NCBI RefSeq assembly: GCF_000317205.1
Contig: NZ_AJLK01000033.1
Coordinates: 1 to 64,000, forward strand
DNA length: 64,000 bases
Source of the DNA: Fischerella muscicola PCC 7414
Lineage (GTDB): Bacteria > Cyanobacteriota > Cyanobacteriia > Cyanobacteriales > Nostocaceae
Direction of reading: 5' to 3'
Shown here: piece by piece, positions 36,243 to 45,904 of the stretch
Numbering within the stretch: the first letter of the stretch is position 1
How the letters are laid out: every line of letters starts with the position of its first letter
Made by a program: the position numbers and the translations under genes
The notes under the pieces: model-generated
The model's input: the letters and a program-made list of their open reading frames with translations, nothing else
The model's database searches: none
What the model was told of the DNA's origin: nothing

Positions 36243-36266
36243 ATACTTGAACATATATTCATGTAT
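36243..36266. promoter_or_regulatory. Putative ArsR/SmtB-type operator
   Basis: ATAC, one base, TGAA, six bases, TTCA, one base, GTAT: a 24-bp dyad about 38 bases before the metallothionein ATG. The TGAA-N6-TTCA core is the form bound by SmtB, ZiaR and AztR-type zinc sensors. The regulator itself is not in the window. Confidence 0.65.
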
Positions 36267-36366
36267 GCACTTAATAAAAGTTTAATTGGTTACATAATCT
36301 GCCTGGGGCAACAGATGCTTGATCTTGGGTAATGGGCCAATTACCAATTACCCATTACCCATTACC

Positions 36367-36424
36367 AAAGCGGTGGGACGATTTTCCTCCCCACCCACGA
36401 GGGGATAGTGTTTCCCGCCGCTTT
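36367..36424. repeat. AAAGCGGTGGGA inverted-repeat element
   Basis: Outer arms AAAGCGGTGGGA and TCCCGCCGCTTT (one mismatch) enclose a second pair of C- and G-rich arms (CCTCCCC / GAGGGG). It is preceded by TAATGGG / ATTACC words. It looks like a small palindromic mobile repeat. Confidence 0.65.
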
Positions 36425-36598
36425 TAATAAAATTACGTAAGTCTACTATTGCTTCATCTCAGCTTAGCCTAGCTTTAGCAACTCTTCAAAGGATTTCCAG
36501 CAAAAATTACCTGGTGAAAGTAGCTTTTGATCTAAATAATTGAGATCGGAGTGAGTGTAACACTCCCCGTGAATCTTCGTGCAGCGAGTTGACAGTGC

Positions 36599-38215
36599 AT
36601 GAGCTACTGCGTAAATCCTAACTGTCCCAATCCAGAAAACTTGGCGTATAGCGAGAGGTGTCAGTCTTGTGGCTCGCGATTGCTGTTACGTTCGCGCTAC
36701 CGGGTAGTAAAAGCTCTAGGTCAAGGTGGTTTTGGAGCAACCTTTTTAGCCAATGATGAAGCCTTACCAGGCGAACCGAGTTGCGTAATCAAGCAATTAC
36801 GTCCATCAGGAACCGCACCCCACGTTCTACAAATGGCACGGGAGTTGTTTGAAAGAGAAGCTGTGACTTTAGGCAAGATTGGCAATCATCCGCAAGTACC
36901 ACGCTTGCTAGATTACTTTGAAGAGCGCGAACAATTCTATTTGGTTCAGGAATATATTAGCGGCTCCACCATACAGCAAGAGGTTAAACACATAGGAGTA
37001 TTCACTGAAGCAGCAGTGAAGCAATTTTTGAGTGAGATCCTGCCATTACTGGAATATATACACGAACGCAAGGTAATACATCGTGATATCAAACCTGCCA
37101 ATATAATTCGCCGCGCTCAAGATAGTAGATTAGTCCTCATAGACTTTGGTGCTGTTACCAACCAAGTCAGACAAGCTGTGGTGAACTACTCAGAACACAC
37201 AGCATTAACTGCATATGCAATTGGCACTCCTGGTTTTGCGCCTCCCGAGCAAATGGCAATGCGTCCAGTCTACGCCAGTGATATCTACGCCTTGGGGATT
37301 ACATGTGTTTATCTACTAACCAGCAAATCTCCTAAAGATTTGGAATATAACCCCACCACAGGCGAAATTATATGGGAACATCACGTACATGTGAGTGACC
37401 ATCTAGCAGACGTGTTGCGGAAAATGCTGGAAGTCTCTGTACGCAATCGCTACCAAACAGCCGAAGAAGTACTCAGAGCATTAGAACTAGAACCGTATTT
37501 AGAGAGTTTGTCGAAAAGTTTGGTTTCTCAACCAAGCGGCGGTGTTAAAGAACGAACAGTTCAGCGTTTAGAAGATTCTGGTATTTATAGCAGCAATCCT
37601 TCCGGTGTCTCTGGCATGAGTGTGGCACAGGTAGCAGCAGCAATTCGAGCAAGACGGGCTAAAATCACAGAAGGTGCTGGTGTTACCCATGCAGGGGGAA
37701 CACGACAACGAACGCTAACCACAAAATCAACGACTTTGGCTAGCAGTTGTAGTAGTTCTCAAGGTCAAAAAGCTCAGGCTATGCGCCAATTAGATAGCCA
37801 AAATTTGATTGCAGCTTATCTAAAAGGGAGACGAGATTTTGCCCTACATAATTTAAATTTGCTCAATTTGCAAGGTGCCAATTTATCAGAAACAAATTTC
37901 CATTCTTCTCAACTGCAAAGAGTCAACCTCCAAGGAGCTAATCTCCACAATAGCGATTTTGGCAGAGCTAGTCTCAATCGAGCGAATCTTAGAGATAGTA
38001 ATTTAACCAAAGCTTACCTGAATAATGCTGATTTAGAAGGAGCAGACTTACGAGGCGCGGATCTCAGCTATGCCTATCTGCAAAACGCCAACCTGCGGGG
38101 AGCTAATTTGTGTGGCGCTAATTTGACTGGTGCGAAAATTTCTGAAGAACAACTAGCACTAGCCAAAACGAATTGGATGACGGTACGTCCCAATGGCAGA
38201 CGAGGGTTGTTATAA
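36599..38215 (+). CDS. spkB: Ser/Thr protein kinase with Cys motif and pentapeptide repeats (SpkB-like)
   Basis: A 538-residue protein. The N-terminus has a zinc-finger-like Cys set (Cys4, Cys9, Cys21, Cys24: YCVNPNCP and CQSCGSR) as in Synechocystis SpkB. The kinase domain (about 34-300) shows GQGGFGATF, VIKQL, HRDIKPANI, DFGAV and an APPEQ-type activation segment. A linker of about 115 residues leads to a run of pentapeptide repeats (about 420-525), with units such as ANLSE, ANLHN, ADLEG, ADLRG and ANLRG. Cytosolic. SpkB in Synechocystis is linked to oxidative-stress response through the Cys motif; orthology is inferred from architecture. Confidence 0.85.
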   Translation: MSYCVNPNCPNPENLAYSERCQSCGSRLLLRSRYRVVKALGQGGFGATFLANDEALPGEPSCVIKQLRPSGTAPHVLQMARELFEREAVTLGKIGNHPQVPRLLDYFEEREQFYLVQEYISGSTIQQEVKHIGVFTEAAVKQFLSEILPLLEYIHERKVIHRDIKPANIIRRAQDSRLVLIDFGAVTNQVRQAVVNYSEHTALTAYAIGTPGFAPPEQMAMRPVYASDIYALGITCVYLLTSKSPKDLEYNPTTGEIIWEHHVHVSDHLADVLRKMLEVSVRNRYQTAEEVLRALELEPYLESLSKSLVSQPSGGVKERTVQRLEDSGIYSSNPSGVSGMSVAQVAAAIRARRAKITEGAGVTHAGGTRQRTLTTKSTTLASSCSSSQGQKAQAMRQLDSQNLIAAYLKGRRDFALHNLNLLNLQGANLSETNFHSSQLQRVNLQGANLHNSDFGRASLNRANLRDSNLTKAYLNNADLEGADLRGADLSYAYLQNANLRGANLCGANLTGAKISEEQLALAKTNWMTVRPNGRRGLL

Positions 38216-38504
38216 TCCCTCTGTTAAGAAAGAGGGTACAGGGCAGAGGGCAGAAGGGAAGAAGATTTGCTTTGTTTCTTTCATTCGTAGCTCCTGGTGT
38301 GCCACCAGTGCGCCTGCTTCTAAGAAACATTTCTGTTTATTTAACGTGAGTTCGATTAATATTATCAGACTAAAAAATTGAATCGCCCACAAGTAAATCA
38401 GTGAACAGTTATCACCCTCGTCACCAGGTTGAATCTGGTAACAAGTTGGGAATTGCTTTGTGTAAATTCAATTGTTTAATCAGTATTGTTTAAATAAACA
38501 GTCA
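38216..38504. other. Spacer downstream of the kinase gene
   Basis: No gene seen. It contains a purine-rich stretch with AGGGCAGAGGGCAGA words (about 38228-38262) and leads into the 103-bp MITE-like element. Confidence 0.45.
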
Positions 38505-38607
38505 TATAACATTCCTAAATCATTCGTGAAAGACAAGATCCCCGACTTCTTAAATAAGTCGGGGATCTGGGCTTTGCTATTCTCACAAATCATATAGGAT
38601 TGCTATA
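38505..38607 (-). mobile_element. 103-bp MITE-like element, copy 2 (inverted)
   Basis: The reverse complement of the element at 21979-22081: same length, same ends (TATAACATTCC ... GGATTGCTATA in this orientation), same inner hairpin (38537-38567) and the same ATTCTCACAAATCATATAGG arm. About 10 differences are visible between the two. Confidence 0.8.
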
Positions 38608-38851
38608 TATTATTAAGCTAACTAAAGCAAATATTCTAAATCTTTTCTCAACATTAAGTAGTATTGCGGTTACTTTAAACTGAAGAGAAACTTTAATCTG
38701 GGAGAGGGAAAAGTTCATGATTGTCTATTGCTTGATGCTTAAACTTACAGCATCAAGCATGTCAGACACTGTTTCAGATTATAAGATTCAGAATAATTGT
38801 TCATAACTGACTTCAAAAATAGATATTTTTTAGCAATATAAAGGCTAATAT

Positions 38852-39586
38852 ATGATTGCTGAATTTTCAGAAAATGAATTAGAAAAGCGGCTGAGTTTAT
38901 ATCAAGTATTCCTTAAGTTGTATGAACACCATAGTAGCTTTTTAGATGAAATTCTTCAGTTAGAAAATTTACCTCAGCCGTCGTCTACAGGAGTGCAGGG
39001 GTGTTATCTACAAGGTGTAATTGATGGTTCTGCTGTTTATGTTATTACTAATTTATGTGAGAGTAAGACGCAAACATTATTACAACCACAGTATATTTGG
39101 ACTATAGGGCGCGATCGCACCTGTGGTATTTGTGTTTGTGACAAACGCGTGTCTCGACGTCATGCAGCTATTCAGTATATTGAAAATGCTGATTACTCAG
39201 GCTTTTACCTTGTTGACTTTAGTAGTACCAATGGTACTTTTGTGAATGGCGAACCTGTTTATCGCCCAATCAAACTACAAGATGGTGATCATATTCGGCT
39301 AGGTAGCATGACTTTTTCTTTTTATATGAATTTGACACCACCCCAAGTATTGCCTAGAGTTGCAGTTGAGTTATTGATGCAACTAGTTACACGCAAAAGT
39401 GGTGATGGTGATGAGGCACAAATAAATAGAAAAGTATCTCTGGAGAACTTAGATAATACTTTAGAAGCTTTGAGAGAGATTCCAATAATTAATAGTGAAG
39501 AAATTGCAGTATCGCTAAGTCAAAAACAGCAATCAGAAATTTTAGATAATTTCTTCAGTAAACAAATGCCTAGTAATTCTATATAA
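38852..39586 (+). CDS. FHA-domain protein
   Basis: A 244-residue protein with a forkhead-associated domain at about 75-155: WTIGRDRTCGICV, RVSRRHAAIQY and the phosphothreonine-binding loop SSTNGTFVNGEPV are all present, so it should bind phosphothreonine peptides. The N-terminal 70 residues and C-terminal 80 residues are helical and unassigned. It follows the SpkB-like kinase on the same strand but 640 bases away, so a functional link (kinase and phospho-reader) is only a suggestion. Confidence 0.88.
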   Translation: MIAEFSENELEKRLSLYQVFLKLYEHHSSFLDEILQLENLPQPSSTGVQGCYLQGVIDGSAVYVITNLCESKTQTLLQPQYIWTIGRDRTCGICVCDKRVSRRHAAIQYIENADYSGFYLVDFSSTNGTFVNGEPVYRPIKLQDGDHIRLGSMTFSFYMNLTPPQVLPRVAVELLMQLVTRKSGDGDEAQINRKVSLENLDNTLEALREIPIINSEEIAVSLSQKQQSEILDNFFSKQMPSNSI

Positions 39587-39634
39587 TGACTGTTTTTACA
39601 GATTTGATGATTATTTTATTAACTTTGACTACAT

Positions 39635-39663
39635 AACCCCGACTTCTTTGAGAAGTCGGGGTT
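39635..39663. terminator. AACCCCGACTTCTT hairpin
   Basis: Arms AACCCCGACTTCT and AGAAGTCGGGGTT. It lies about 50 bases after the FHA gene and belongs to the dispersed GATCCCCGACTT family, with a changed outer base pair. Confidence 0.6.
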
Positions 39664-39718
39664 CGTGTTTTTCTGGCAGAAAATGCTTAGCACTTAGCAG
39701 TTAGTTTTTGACTACTAA

Positions 39719-39797
39719 TGTACAGACGCGAGGAACATCGCGTCTGTACCTACTAACTAATAACTACTGTACAGACGTGCCATGGCACGTCTGGTAC
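39719..39797. repeat. Two adjacent palindromes of the TGTACAGACG family
   Basis: First TGTACAGACGCGAGGAACAT followed by CGCGTCTGTACC (39719-39750), then an ACGTGCCATGGCACGT palindrome (39768-39797) with one arm one base shorter. They lie between the convergent FHA and recA genes. Confidence 0.75.
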
Positions 39798-39812
39798 AAC
39801 CACTAACCAATA

Positions 39813-40892
39813 CTATTCTTCTTCAGAAGCATCATCCATATCTTCGTCTTCGTCTTCGTTTGTCTTCCTAACAGAGTTAGCGGAAACAACAGCTCCTTTT
39901 TCTAATTTTTCCCGTACTATTTGCTTAATTTGTTCAGCAAATTCCGGTTTTTCTTCTAAGTACTTAATGGCGTTATCTCGACCTTGGGAAATATTGTCGC
40001 CATTGTAGCTATACCATGCTCCCTTGCGGTTGAGTACGCCAGTTTCTTCTGCTAAATCCACAAGACAACCCAAGGTAGAAATACCTCTACCAAAAATAAT
40101 GTCAAATTCTGCAACTCTAAAAGGTGGCGCGACTTTATTTTTAGCAACTTTGACTTTGACGCGATTACCAAATTCCTCGGTTCCTTTTTTCAGGGTTTGA
40201 ATCCGACGAATATCCAAGCGTACCGAAGCGTAATATTTAAGAGCATTACCACCAGTTGTAGTTTCTGGATTACCGTAGCTAACACCAATTTTTTGTCGTA
40301 ACTGGTTGAGGAAAATTACTGTGCAACCAGATTTACCAATATTACCAGTTATTTTACGCAGAGCTTGGCTCATCAATCTTGCCTGAAGACCAACGTGGGC
40401 ATCGCCCATATCACCTTCGATTTCCGCGCGAGGAACTAAGGCTGCTACCGAGTCAATGACAACTATATCTACTGCTGCTGAGCGAACGAGTTGATCGACA
40501 ATTTCTAATGCTGCTTCTCCTGTATCTGGTTGAGAAACCAATAAGTTTTCTGTATCTACACCTAAAGCTGCGGCGTAGGTGGGGTCGAGGGCGTGTTCTG
40601 CATCAACATAGGCAGCAATACCGCCATTTTTTTGTACTTCTGCAACGGCGTGTAGTGCTAATGTCGTTTTACCAGAACTTTCTGGGCCATAAATCTCTAT
40701 CACTCGACCTTTGGGTAAACCACCGCCTAATGCCAAATCCAATGTCAGCGCCCCACTGGAAATGGTTTCTACCCGCATCCGGGTAGCGTCGCCCAAGCGC
40801 ATGATTGTTCCTTTGCCAAAAGTACGCTCAATCTGGTTGAGTACCATGTTGAGCGCTTTTTGCTTGCCAGCATTATCAGTATTAACAGCCAT
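39813..40892 (-). CDS. recA: Recombinase RecA
   Basis: A 359-residue RecA. Walker [10 protein letters not shown] (about residues 69-77), Walker [19 protein letters not shown]2 loop [20 protein letters not shown], and an acidic C-terminal tail ([14 protein letters not shown]). It forms filaments on single-stranded DNA for recombination and repair. Length is normal. A LexA-like box lies upstream. Confidence 0.97.
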   Translation of the reverse strand: MAVNTDNAGKQKALNMVLNQIERTFGKGTIMRLGDATRMRVETISSGALTLDLALGGGLPKGRVIEIYGPESSGKTTLALHAVAEVQKNGGIAAYVDAEHALDPTYAAALGVDTENLLVSQPDTGEAALEIVDQLVRSAAVDIVVIDSVAALVPRAEIEGDMGDAHVGLQARLMSQALRKITGNIGKSGCTVIFLNQLRQKIGVSYGNPETTTGGNALKYYASVRLDIRRIQTLKKGTEEFGNRVKVKVAKNKVAPPFRVAEFDIIFGRGISTLGCLVDLAEETGVLNRKGAWYSYNGDNISQGRDNAIKYLEEKPEFAEQIKQIVREKLEKGAVVSANSVRKTNEDEDEDMDDASEEE

Positions 40893-40943
40893 TCCTACCT
40901 CTATATATATGGATTTAGGGAGTGTTGCTTGGGAAGATTTAAT

Positions 40944-40957
40944 AGAACAGATATACT
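40944..40957 (-). promoter_or_regulatory. Putative LexA box upstream of recA
   Basis: On the minus strand the site reads AGTATATCTGTTCT, one base from the cyanobacterial LexA form RGTACNNNDGTWCB, about 52 bases before the recA start. SOS control of recA is plausible but varies among cyanobacteria. Confidence 0.5.
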
Positions 40958-41264
40958 ATTTTGACATTTTCCTGCGGCTAATCGCTACATAGTTTAGCGC
41001 GGGCTGATCAATAATTGCTAGGACTGGGGATTATACCATTTTGGATTTTAGAATGGGACATCTAATCTGGGTATAGGTTCTGTAGATCCTGTTGCAATCA
41101 TTTCTAAAATTGGTATTTGGTATTAAATTTTGTATTGTCTATCTTGGTTATTATGCAACATGTAGTAGCTAGATGCCTGCTCAAATGCTAGTACAAGCAT
41201 ATTTTTACGTTTATTTACAGAACATTGTTGACTGATATCTTACACCAGTACAAGTCCCGGAACG

Positions 41265-41423
41265 AATCCAAAATCCGTCTTGAAAAGCTTTGAGGTTCCC
41301 TCCGGGACGCTGCTTTGTAGACGCCCGCAGGGCGGCTTCAAGGTTAGAGTACGGAGGAAACCTCCGCACCCTTAGGGAAGCCACTTCGTGTCTACAAACT
41401 TTTCGCAAAATCTAAAATCCAAA
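41265..41423. repeat. AATCCAAAATCCGTCTTGAA spacer element, copy B with 74-bp insertion
   Basis: Same start and end as the copy at 33077-33165, but between GGGACGCT and TCGTGTCTACAAAC there are 74 extra bases (41312-41385). These contain GTAGACGCCCGCAGGGCGGC and an ACGGAGGAAACCTCCG hairpin. The element ends a few bases before the xseA start codon. Confidence 0.8.
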
Positions 41424-41428
41424 ATCGA

Positions 41429-42661
41429 ATGACTGCTGATTTTACTGACTTTTTGATTCCTGATACAGCTGTTAGCGTCGCTGGTTTGACTGACTATATC
41501 CGCTTGCTACTAGAACAAGATGAACAATTACGGCAAATTTGGGTAATTGGAGAAGTTTCTAGTGCTAACAACCACCGCAGTGGCTTATTTTTTACTTTGC
41601 AAGATCCTGATGGCCAAGCAGCAATTAAATGTGTGGTATGGAGTGGGCAATTACCTAAACTAATGCAAAGACCAACTGTGGGTGAGCAGTTGATTGTTTT
41701 GGGCAGTATAAGGCTATACCCAGCACGGGGTGAATATCAACTTTCTGTTTGGCAAGCTTTACCTGCTGGTGTGGGTTTGCAGGCGCTACGTTACCAACAA
41801 CTGCGAAACCGTCTAGAAGCAGAAGGATTACTTGATCCACAAAGGAAGCGATCGCTTCCTTCTCATCCCCAAACAATTGCTGTTGTCACTTCACCCACTG
41901 CTGCTGCTTGGGGGGATATCCAAAAGACTCTCAAACAAAGATACCCTGGTTTACATGTTTTATTTTCTCCTGCGACAGTTCAGGGTGAGCAAGCACCGGA
42001 GTCTATTGTTAAGGCTATTGAACGGGTAGAAAGAGATGGACGAGCTGAGGTGATCATTTTATCGCGGGGAGGGGGTGCGGTGGAGGAATTGGCTTGTTTT
42101 AATGATGAGCGGGTAGTGCGAGCAGTGGCTAATTGTACAATTCCTATCATTACTGGAATTGGGCATCAAAGGGATGAGTCTTTGGTAGATTTAGTTGCAG
42201 ATGAGAATGTGCATACTCCCACTGCGGCGGCAGAACGAGTTGTTCCGGCACTGGCGGATTTATATAATCAGCATCAACACAGAGTTGTGAGTTTGCAGCA
42301 AGCTGTGCAACGGGAGTTAGAAACGGCTGATGATCAACTGCAAGGACTGCGAGAACGTTTGCAGCGTTTACGGTTGGATAAGCAGGTACAGCAACAAATG
42401 CAGGCGCTGATTTGGCAACGTCAGAAATTGGTGCAAATTACGTCTGGTAAGTTACAACAAGCTACTCAACATTTGGAGATGTTACGACAGAAGTTAACAA
42501 CTCTTGACCCCAAGGCTGTGTTACACCGTGGTTATGCGGTAGTCAGGCAAGAAGATGGGATGATTGTTCGCAATGCGAGTGAGTTAGCTATGGGGCAGGA
42601 GTTGGTGATACAGTTGGGTCAGGGTGAGGTGAAAGTAAGGGTTACGGGTAAAAAAGAGTAA
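41429..42661 (+). CDS. xseA: Exodeoxyribonuclease VII large subunit
   Basis: A 410-residue protein: N-terminal OB-fold (about 15-115, [20 protein letters not shown]), then the catalytic domain with [17 protein letters not shown] and [22 protein letters not shown]. The [16 protein letters not shown] segment is followed by a long coiled coil (about 270-365) and the C-terminal HRGYAVVR. With XseB it degrades single-stranded DNA to oligonucleotides. Its 5' region directly abuts a repeat element. xseB follows 41 bases downstream. Confidence 0.95.
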   Translation: MTADFTDFLIPDTAVSVAGLTDYIRLLLEQDEQLRQIWVIGEVSSANNHRSGLFFTLQDPDGQAAIKCVVWSGQLPKLMQRPTVGEQLIVLGSIRLYPARGEYQLSVWQALPAGVGLQALRYQQLRNRLEAEGLLDPQRKRSLPSHPQTIAVVTSPTAAAWGDIQKTLKQRYPGLHVLFSPATVQGEQAPESIVKAIERVERDGRAEVIILSRGGGAVEELACFNDERVVRAVANCTIPIITGIGHQRDESLVDLVADENVHTPTAAAERVVPALADLYNQHQHRVVSLQQAVQRELETADDQLQGLRERLQRLRLDKQVQQQMQALIWQRQKLVQITSGKLQQATQHLEMLRQKLTTLDPKAVLHRGYAVVRQEDGMIVRNASELAMGQELVIQLGQGEVKVRVTGKKE

Positions 42662-42702
42662 GAAGTTTAAACCACAGAGACGCAGAGGACGCAGAGAGTT
42701 TG

Positions 42703-42942
42703 ATGGCTAGACGTGCTAATTCTTCTAATTCTAAGTCTGTAGAGGCTGAGGTCTGGAATTATGAGGCGAAGGTTGCTGAGATAGAGGGTATTATTGATCG
42801 GATTGAGGGGGGTGAGTTGGAATTGGCTGATGTGTTTGAGCAATTTGCTCAAGCTGTTGAGTATTTGCGTGAGTGTGAAAGTTTTTTACGTCAGCGACAA
42901 CAGCAAGTAGATTTGTTGATTGAAACTTTGGATAATAAGTAG
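42703..42942 (+). CDS. xseB: Exodeoxyribonuclease VII small subunit
   Basis: A 79-residue protein: after a Ser/Asn-rich start ([15 protein letters not shown]) comes the XseB helical hairpin, [20 protein letters not shown], followed by [20 protein letters not shown]. It coats the coiled coil of XseA in the nuclease complex. ATG at 42703 follows AGAGAGTTTG. The spacer to xseA carries the dispersed word CACAGAGACGCAGAGGACGC. Confidence 0.92.
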   Translation: MARRANSSNSKSVEAEVWNYEAKVAEIEGIIDRIEGGELELADVFEQFAQAVEYLRECESFLRQRQQQVDLLIETLDNK

Positions 42943-42988
42943 TTGGGGATTTGGTTTGAGTAATTGACTGTAGATGCTACGAGTTGAG

Positions 42989-43162
42989 TCAGTTGTTTGT
43001 AGAGGTTGAGGTAACTATTGATACTGGCTGTTCTATTTCACTGATAGGAGCGGGTTTCATTTCGCCGCGAAAGTCTAGTATTTGTACTAGAAGCAGGTAA
43101 GCGATCGCTAAAATCAAAGAAAAAACGCCTGTAATAATTGCGACAATTTTTGAACGATTCAT
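42989..43162 (-). CDS. Small single-pass membrane protein (57 aa)
   Basis: The minus strand encodes MNRSKIVAIITGVFSLILAI followed by AYLLLVQILDFRGEMKPAPI and a polar tail ending SIVTSTSTNN. A single hydrophobic helix (about 6-29) predicts a membrane anchor. TAGGAAA lies 8 bases before the ATG. It converges with xseB, about 45 bases apart. I believe similar small proteins are found in other cyanobacteria, but no function is known. Confidence 0.65.
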   Translation of the reverse strand: MNRSKIVAIITGVFSLILAIAYLLLVQILDFRGEMKPAPISEIEQPVSIVTSTSTNN

Positions 43163-43225
43163 TTGTATTTCCTATATGAAAGTTAGAACGAGAGAGCAGC
43201 CTCATTGCGTTCTATTTTCTACTAA

Positions 43226-44227
43226 CTATGATATTACACTGAATTTTCTTTTTGTGTTGAGCAAGTATTGATTCAGGGAACTGATAATTTTTTTGAGAAA
43301 CAACATTATAAAAAATATTCTTTCTGTATGTCTAAATCCAAAAACATTTTGAATCAAATTATATGCTGTTCGTTGACTGTTATGTTTAAAATCAGGAGAT
43401 AATATTAAAGTTTTTTCCAAGAATTGCAGGTACATTCCATAGTCAACTTTTAATGATTCTCGTGCCAGTTCAAAATAAGATAAAGCTAATGCACAACGAT
43501 ACTTAATTGTTAATTGGTTTGACTGTATTAGCTTGTTTTGTGCTTTTTGTAATACTAAACTTTGGGATTCTATCCAACGAGATTTGCTACAAGTGGAAAC
43601 TGTCACATTGCCGTATCTTCTATACACTGAATAGCAACCTGGTTGATATACTACTTTGGCACCATTCATTACTACTGATAAGAAAAAATCTCGATCCTGT
43701 GCAGCTGATAAGCTTTCATCCCATCCACCACTGTTTTCGATGGCGCTTCTTCTGTAGAGTAAAGAAGCAACCGCAGTCCACCAATTTGCTAGTAACGACT
43801 CAAGAATATCAGCTTGTGTTGCAGCAATTTCTATGCGACCTAAAAAACTTGTTCCATCTGAATTGTGATATTGATGTCTCCAATCACCATAAACAACATC
43901 TGCTCCAGTCGTTTCTAAATAACTTACTTGTCTGGCAATTTTTTCAGGTAATATATAGTCATCTGCATCTAGGTACTGGATATACTCTCCTTTTGATATC
44001 TGAAAGCCATAGTTTCTGACATGATTTCCGCCTTGATGAGGTAGAGATTTCCAGATAAGTTTATCACCGTAGCTTTTGATAATTTCTAATGAATTATCAG
44101 TTGAACCATCATCAATAACAATAATTTCGAGATGAGGATATGTCTGCTGTAAGCAGCTATCAATTGCTTCCTGCAACCATTTTTCTGCATTAAAACAAGG
44201 AATGATTATTGAGACAAGTTTTGGCAT
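43226..44227 (-). CDS. Glycosyltransferase family 2
   Basis: A 333-residue protein with a GT-A fold: VSIIIPCFNAEKWLQEAIDS at the start, DDGSTDNSLEII near 37-48 and the metal-binding LDADDYILPEKIARQ near 84-98. WDESLSAAQDRDFFLSVVM follows in the acceptor region. It transfers a sugar from an NDP-sugar, probably at the cytosolic face of the membrane. It is the last gene of the minus-strand polysaccharide cluster; 400 bases separate it from the Wzt-like gene, so it may have its own promoter. Confidence 0.88.
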   Translation of the reverse strand: MPKLVSIIIPCFNAEKWLQEAIDSCLQQTYPHLEIIVIDDGSTDNSLEIIKSYGDKLIWKSLPHQGGNHVRNYGFQISKGEYIQYLDADDYILPEKIARQVSYLETTGADVVYGDWRHQYHNSDGTSFLGRIEIAATQADILESLLANWWTAVASLLYRRSAIENSGGWDESLSAAQDRDFFLSVVMNGAKVVYQPGCYSVYRRYGNVTVSTCSKSRWIESQSLVLQKAQNKLIQSNQLTIKYRCALALSYFELARESLKVDYGMYLQFLEKTLILSPDFKHNSQRTAYNLIQNVFGFRHTERIFFIMLFLKKIISSLNQYLLNTKRKFSVIS

Positions 44228-44624
44228 TTGTATTTGACTGGATGTGTTGGAATATATTCATCAATAATTAAAACCACAGAAATAATATGGTTTTGAAATT
44301 ATGCAAGATACAGTTAATATTTTGAATATAGCAATGGTTAAACCAGGAAATATAAATTTTTCCATAAAATATTTTTGCGATTGCAATATTTAATGGAAAT
44401 CATGTTGATATGATTGCTCGTGTCCTTTGATTTCTCATGAAGAGATGTTAACGAACATATCCAATATCATGTTCGTTTGAATGCTTATACTGTCACGTAG
44501 GCTGGTAATAGGTAATAAGAAAAACCAATGATCAACAACGAAGCATAAGATTGTAAGCAACTAGCTAAACTTAATATAGTACTATTAAAAATTTGACACA
44601 ATAAACGCTTGGTTGCAGTACTAT
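44228..44624. other. Spacer inside the polysaccharide cluster
   Basis: About 400 AT-rich bases without an ORF or clear repeat. A promoter for the downstream (minus-strand) glycosyltransferase is likely here. Confidence 0.45.
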
Positions 44625-45902
44625 TTAATTCATAACTTTCCATTCTCGGGGTTGATAAAATAAAGATTGACTAGTAATCGTATTTGATTTCACTGTAAAT
44701 CTAAAAGATTCGACTGCATCAAAAGAGTAAGCACCTTCTTTAATAAAAACTTTAGTATTGTAGACACCAGGATTCAAACAGCAAAAAGGCATATACATTT
44801 GTAGTTCATTTTTGCCTGGTAAGACCTCTAAATACTCATTATCGTTGGCAGCAGTGAGATATAAGATCCGTCCATTTTCTCCACCAACATCTGTAATTGT
44901 GACGCATAAATTAGCATTAGTTACTCTCCGATGTGCTTTGCATTCTACACATAGAGAAATAGACTCACCACTTGTAGGTGTTGCTACAATATTGCCTTGT
45001 GCATCTTTAAAATATACAGAAGTAATATCTATACCTGTGCTTTCACTCTCAGATTTATCCGGCAAAACCAAATAACCTGGAGATTTTTCTGTCCCAGCTA
45101 GACACAAATCTTCTTCATATTTACGCACTACAGTATCTATATCGCCGGTAGTAATTAATTTACCTTTTGATATATACACTGCCGAAGTACAGACATTTAA
45201 AATAGCTGGTGGATTATGAGAAACTAAAATAAAAGCAGTGCCGTTATCTCGAAGTTTAGCTAGTCTGCGATGGCATTTCATTCTAAACTTAATATCTCCA
45301 ACTGCTAAGACTTCATCAATTAGTAAAATGTCTGGCTCTATATGGACAGCACAAGCAAATCCTAGTCGTGCTGCCATACCAGAACTATAGGTTTGTACAG
45401 GTGCATCAATAGCATCAGCAATTTCAGCGAAATCTATGACATCCTGAAATCTTTCTTCAATTTCTTTTGTAGATAGACCCAAAATTGACATATTAGCATA
45501 AATATTTTCTCGCCCTGTCAAAATTGGATTAAACCCTGCTCCTAAGGCAATTAATGGTGCTATTCTACCTCTAACTCTGACTCTGCCAGTATCGGGCTTA
45601 ATTAAGCCACTAATAATGCGTAGTATGGTACTTTTACCAGCTCCATTTGAGCCTATTAACGCTAGTGCTTCTCCTCGTCTTAATTGAAAGCTAATATCTT
45701 TCAGTGCCCAAAATTCTTTTGGTCTTAAGACATCACTGTTTCTATTGACGCCAAACAGTTCTGTGGTGATATCTTGCACACCATATAATAAAGATTTTTT
45801 TAAGTTTCTACAAAATTTTTTAGAAACATTCTCTACTGAAATTACTACCTCAGAATCGTCTTGAGGCTGGATAGAAATCTTTTTTTCGATTAAATCAGTC
45901 AT
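44625..45902 (-). CDS. Polysaccharide ABC exporter ATPase with C-terminal substrate domain (Wzt-like)
   Basis: A 425-residue protein. The ABC domain (about 15-260) has Walker A GSNGAGKS, the signature region YSSGMAARLGFACAV and Walker B DILLIDEVLAVGD. An extra domain (about 275-425: beta-rich, with VYFKDAQGNIVATPTSGESI, LYLTAANDNEYLEVLPGKN and CCLNPGVYNTKVF) resembles the carbohydrate-binding domain of Wzt from E. coli O8/O9a, which reads the capped end of the glycan before export. Its stop-to-start distance to the permease gene is 2 bases, so the two are translationally coupled. Confidence 0.9.
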   Translation of the reverse strand: MTDLIEKKISIQPQDDSEVVISVENVSKKFCRNLKKSLLYGVQDITTELFGVNRNSDVLRPKEFWALKDISFQLRRGEALALIGSNGAGKSTILRIISGLIKPDTGRVRVRGRIAPLIALGAGFNPILTGRENIYANMSILGLSTKEIEERFQDVIDFAEIADAIDAPVQTYSSGMAARLGFACAVHIEPDILLIDEVLAVGDIKFRMKCHRRLAKLRDNGTAFILVSHNPPAILNVCTSAVYISKGKLITTGDIDTVVRKYEEDLCLAGTEKSPGYLVLPDKSESESTGIDITSVYFKDAQGNIVATPTSGESISLCVECKAHRRVTNANLCVTITDVGGENGRILYLTAANDNEYLEVLPGKNELQMYMPFCCLNPGVYNTKVFIKEGAYSFDAVESFRFTVKSNTITSQSLFYQPREWKVMN

Positions 45903-45904
45903 GA

